64,000 nucleotides of DNA from Peristeroidobacter agariperforans. Its GTDB lineage: Bacteria > Pseudomonadota > Gammaproteobacteria > Steroidobacterales > Steroidobacteraceae. Below, piece by piece: positions 61,023 through 64,000 of this stretch. The notes below the pieces were generated by a model. The model made no database searches. It was not told the origin of the DNA and saw only the letters and a list, made by a program, of their open reading frames with translations. The translations under genes were made by a program, and so were the position numbers. How positions within the stretch are numbered: the stretch's first letter is position 1; every line of letters starts with the position of its first letter. The DNA lies in the NCBI RefSeq assembly GCF_004138335.1, contig NZ_RYFW01000003.1, positions 772,938 to 836,937 on the forward strand, in the 5' to 3' direction.

Positions 61023-63488
61023 TCATTCCTTCAGGTACTCGGAATCCGGTGCGAGCAGTCCCGGCAGAGGTGCCGCAACGATTGGTTCGAGCAGCGCGGC
61101 GTCCATTTGCATCTGTAGAACTTCATCATCAGCGATGACCATCCTGCCAAACAACCGCCCTATGGCGTAGAACTTTGTTCTCAGCTCAGGCGCAACAGAT
61201 GTCCAAGCCGATCGGATGTCGAGATAGGTTTGCTTCTCGTAGATGTACGTTCTGAATGCCATTTGATCAAAGTAGCTGCGCTCTCGCAGGATCGTGTCTA
61301 AGATGATGTCCGCCAACCTCGTTACGCGAAGTGGGTCCACCTCCCGCAGTTCCTTAAGCATGTGGGGTACGCTCAAGAACCGGTCGGCCCGAAGTCTGTC
61401 AAGTGCCTTGTGTAGTAGGGTTCTATCGATTCCTGCAACGCTAAAGTCGTTCAACAGGCTCTCTACCGAATACTCGCCGTACGAAGACTTGGATTGCACC
61501 TGCTGAAGCAGGCGAATCCCTAGGGTATAAGGCACACGAAGCTGTGCTTCGACATTGAAGACGTTCGGGATAAGCTTCGTCCCTTCGGGGATGCCGGCAT
61601 CGTCCTTCATAAGCGCGCGCAAGATCTGTGCAACAGCCAGTCTTGTTTGGCCGTTTTCATACTGCTCGGCCACCAGCCGATCCATCGCTCCTGGAGACGA
61701 TCGAAAGATTGCGGCGACAGCTCGCAAGCTGTCGCGAAGACTTCCATTGCCAGCGGCCTCGACTAGCTGAAACGCTTCGCTACCAAGTGTGGCCTCTCGA
61801 TTTAGAGTTTCCATGAGTACAGTAATTCTGTCTCTTGCGACCTTCATCGGCGAAGCAACCTCAGCCACGGGGAGCGAGTTCAAGATCCGGGCGAAACGGC
61901 GCTGAAGAACCACGGCTAGTGGCGCCTTGTTTATAAGGTACTGCTCACGCACGGAGGCGAGAGAATGCTCTCGGATTCCATGAGAACTAAGTGCCTCGGT
62001 GCGCAGCACCAGAATTACTATGGCAGCAGTTGATCCTTTGATCGTCTCGGCAATTTTGTACAAGAACTCTTGAAAATCGAGTCCGAGCTGATCAGAGTTG
62101 TCCAGGACAATGAACGTTGGCATTCCTCGGTTTTTGGTGAGCCATTTGATGACGCGAACCAAATGATCCTGAGGGTCCTTATTGCTAAGATCCCAAATGT
62201 ACTGCCGTGCCGCTTGTATATATTCTTTGTCTGAATCGTCGGAATCGGGATAGCGGGACCTTTGAAACCTGCGGACTTCTGAGTTGTAGATATCTCTCAG
62301 GTGATCCCAAACATCAGGATCGTAGCTTTGATTCAGGTCGGCGGTGACTCTGGAGAGCTCTTGGAGAAGGGTGGAACATAATAGCTTTAACAATGAGTCA
62401 ACTTCGGCCGCAACGAATGGCCGGTCCACAAATGGCAGGAGATTCGCTTTTACCCAAACAGCCTTCTCTAACTGTGCATCTTTGCGCAACTCAAGCTCAA
62501 GGTTCCTCAAGAACGACGTTTTTCCGACCCCGACGTCCCCATGGAGAATGATAGTCCTACCCGTCAAGTGATCTGCTAGAGGGTACTTGCCGACGTCCCC
62601 AGCATCCAACTCCAACCTGCTTTGACTAGGAGGCGTTCGAAACGCGTTGATCCTACCCTCGACCAGTTGCGTCAGCCCTTTCGAAACGGAGGCGTTTCCC
62701 TTTGCAGGCAGGTAGCACTCGTGAAAGTCTTGTTCGCTAGTAAGCTCGAACACATATCGGCTCAGAATCTGGTCCAGAATTGCAGAATAGTCGGCTTCTT
62801 CAATTGTGAGGTCTCGCGTGTAGGGGAATGCGTCTGCAAGACGTTTCGCGAACTCCGGAACCTGAATCTCTCGCCCCAGCAGGCCTTTCTCGGATTTCCC
62901 GGTTTCAATTGCAGTGGGAGAAAGCGTGTCGATGAATTCGTCCAGCCTTTTCAGAATCTGATCCTTGCCGTTGAATATGACAACGCGAGCATCAGGAAGG
63001 GATCTGCCCGGATGCGTCGGCTTGAAGACCAACCAATCGCATCCATTTGTGACACACGCATACCTAGCGCCTGTGTGCTGGGAGTACCTCAAACACTGGT
63101 CCAACGCTTCCTTAAGATCTTCCGATGCAGTGGCGCGAAGCTTCTTGTAAGAAGTAATTCTCTGCGATGCGAGGCTTCGCGGAACCCCAAAGCTACGACC
63201 AGCCTTCTTGGCTTCAACGACCATAACCGGTTTGCTGTTGAGTAGAAGCAGATAGTCAATATAGCCGCGGGAGTCGGTCCAGCCAGCATAGGGTTCACGG
63301 CGAATGTCTCCTGCCAACCAGCCTAGATACTGAAGGGTGGGCGAAATGAATCGAGCACGAGTATCTGATTCGGTCAGTTCGCCGGGCGGCTGTTCTGGCA
63401 ATTGTTGAATATGCTCGAGGAGGTCCATCAATAGTGTGCCTCGCGGTATCGGTGCGCCACTGGCTGATTTTGACGCCGCGTTAGTCAT
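61023..63488 (-). CDS. Nuclease-fold plus P-loop NTPase protein (putative defence)
   Basis: An 821-aa protein. Residues ~60-150 have a PD-(D/E)xK pattern (YIDYLLLLNSKPVMVVEAKKAG), as in type I restriction R subunits. A P-loop NTPase follows with Walker A GDVGVGKTSFLRN (near residues 316-326) and Walker B-like FIVLDNSDQLGL. The last ~300 residues are helical with no recognised domain, perhaps an oligomerisation or sensor part. The base composition is lower in GC than the flanks, suggesting acquisition. ATG 63488 or ATG 63428 may be the start. I would place it with NTPase-nuclease fusions of the STAND/Avs-like kind, but without confidence. Confidence 0.8.
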   Translation of the reverse strand: MTNAASKSASGAPIPRGTLLMDLLEHIQQLPEQPPGELTESDTRARFISPTLQYLGWLAGDIRREPYAGWTDSRGYIDYLLLLNSKPVMVVEAKKAGRSFGVPRSLASQRITSYKKLRATASEDLKEALDQCLRYSQHTGARYACVTNGCDWLVFKPTHPGRSLPDARVVIFNGKDQILKRLDEFIDTLSPTAIETGKSEKGLLGREIQVPEFAKRLADAFPYTRDLTIEEADYSAILDQILSRYVFELTSEQDFHECYLPAKGNASVSKGLTQLVEGRINAFRTPPSQSRLELDAGDVGKYPLADHLTGRTIILHGDVGVGKTSFLRNLELELRKDAQLEKAVWVKANLLPFVDRPFVAAEVDSLLKLLCSTLLQELSRVTADLNQSYDPDVWDHLRDIYNSEVRRFQRSRYPDSDDSDKEYIQAARQYIWDLSNKDPQDHLVRVIKWLTKNRGMPTFIVLDNSDQLGLDFQEFLYKIAETIKGSTAAIVILVLRTEALSSHGIREHSLASVREQYLINKAPLAVVLQRRFARILNSLPVAEVASPMKVARDRITVLMETLNREATLGSEAFQLVEAAGNGSLRDSLRAVAAIFRSSPGAMDRLVAEQYENGQTRLAVAQILRALMKDDAGIPEGTKLIPNVFNVEAQLRVPYTLGIRLLQQVQSKSSYGEYSVESLLNDFSVAGIDRTLLHKALDRLRADRFLSVPHMLKELREVDPLRVTRLADIILDTILRERSYFDQMAFRTYIYEKQTYLDIRSAWTSVAPELRTKFYAIGRLFGRMVIADDEVLQMQMDAALLEPIVAAPLPGLLAPDSEYLKE

Positions 63489-63690
63489 CTTCTTATGTTC
63501 ACAGCGTGAGGACGTTAAGCGCGACGGTCACCTAGATACATATCACGTATCGCGAGACTTGTCGCTCTTGGCAAACAGCGCGGACCGCAAGTGCGGCGAA
63601 TACGTTAGCATCTAGTGCTCGTAGTTTGGTCGCAAGGGCGGATCGCTGGATGTACTTCGTATGATCTATGTTTCCGCAAGGGTCCGAGCG

Positions 63691-63873
63691 ATGCGGATTT
63701 CCAAATGGGGCAATAGTCTGGCGATTCGGCTGCCCGCAGCAATCGTTGAGGCGTTAAACCTCCATGAGGGTGATGACGTCGTGCTGCGCGCGGCTGGTAA
63801 GCGAACGCTGGTGATCGAGAATGGCCCAAGCGCTAAAGAGCTTCTCGCTCGGCTGCGTCGATTCCGCGGTCGT
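63691..63873 (+). pseudogene. MazE/AbrB-like antitoxin, 3' end cut by an insertion
   Basis: MRISKWGNSLAIRLPAAIVEALNLHEGDDVVLRAAGKRTLVIE and further RLRRFRG match the AbrB/MazE family of DNA-binding antitoxins. The normal continuation of about fifteen residues is absent: after RFRGR the reading continues into the next element and stops only at 63967-63969. A PIN-type toxin gene expected after it is not visible before the window ends. Confidence 0.75.
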
Positions 63874-64000
63874 TGTCAACGGTCATTCAAATTTCCCCAT
63901 CTGCGGTCATTGAGAATTCCTCACCCACCCGCCCGGTCCTCAGTTAATCGTGGTGGTGGGTTCCTCTGAGCGAATCAACCCGGCCTTGAGCTTCTCCTTC
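63874..64000. mobile_element. Probable IS21-family end (partial)
   Basis: TGTCAACGGTCATTCAAATT begins a stretch with two imperfect direct repeats of the form CGGTCATTxAxAxTTCC (starting near 63879 and 63904), the kind of multiple terminal repeats found at IS21-family ends. The rest continues beyond the window. Its start coincides with the break in the MazE-like gene, so insertion there is likely. No istA/istB coding is visible in this short part. Confidence 0.5.

Noticed and set aside
1..64000. tRNA or rRNA genes and an att site at a tRNA for the accessory region
   Set aside because: I found no stretch with the CCA-end, T-loop and anticodon pattern of a tRNA and no rRNA motif, so the integration target of the element is not identified here.

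Overview
The window is a GC-rich chromosomal segment from a Gram-negative bacterium, most probably a gammaproteobacterium. It carries lipid A and KDO genes (msbA-lpxK-ycaR-kdsB), an rne/rluC divergent pair, maf-yceD-rpmF-plsX and a type IV pilus minor-pilin operon, in the order expected for that class. Some details, such as the NasS/NasT pair, the FHA-SulP fusion and a polysaccharide-lyase remnant, would suit a Steroidobacter/Nevskiales-like lineage, but that placement is inference. Neither rRNA nor tRNA genes were recognised.

Layout. 1-3.7 kb: lipid A/KDO synthesis and a small tyrosine phosphatase. 3.8-12.2 kb: housekeeping (RNase E, RluC, Maf, YceD, L32, PlsX, an L,D-transpeptidase, an alanine-zipper lipoprotein). 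12.5-19.5 kb, minus strand: fimT-pilV-pilW-pilX-(unknown secreted protein)-pilY1-pilE. 19.8 kb: lexA with two SOS boxes. 20.4-35 kb: a complete nitrate assimilation region. NirB, a NirD/FAD-oxidoreductase fusion and the nitrate reductase NasA run on the minus strand. The NasT/NasS regulator pair and an NrtABC-type transporter with a porin run on the plus strand. 35-43.8 kb: mixed metabolism and transport genes (ArsC, an M19-like protein, an HPF-like protein, KTSC, an FHA-SulP-STAS fusion, YchJ, a GDT1-type transporter under a manganese riboswitch, GST, MFS, OsmC). 44-54 kb: signalling (a degenerate GGDEF/EAL protein, a hybrid histidine kinase coupled to a REC-GGDEF-EAL protein) and a subtilase with a nine-fold hexapeptide repeat. 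55-64 kb: an accessory region with small coupled genes, an XRE regulator, an orphan HigA, an ORF6N remnant, a tyrosine recombinase with AlpA, and a defence-like cluster (TIR protein, nuclease-like plus PIN pair, nuclease-NTPase). It ends in a MazE-like gene cut by what looks like an IS21-type end.

The best regulatory reading is the nitrate region. Three sigma-54 type -24/-12 promoters (nirB, nasT, nrtA) have NtrC-like palindromes nearby. The nrtA and nirB leaders fold into short hairpins right at their predicted 5' ends, and the nrtA leader ends in a very strong intrinsic terminator. With NasT (ANTAR antiterminator) and NasS (nitrate sensor) encoded between them, this suggests nitrogen limitation starts transcription and nitrate, through NasS/NasT, lets it pass the terminator.

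The most novel part is the 59.0-63.5 kb cluster. It pairs a TIR effector with a zinc-finger-like N terminus, a translationally coupled nuclease-like/PIN pair, and a large protein joining a restriction-like nuclease domain to a P-loop NTPase. It lies beside an integrase in DNA that is visibly less GC-rich than the rest.
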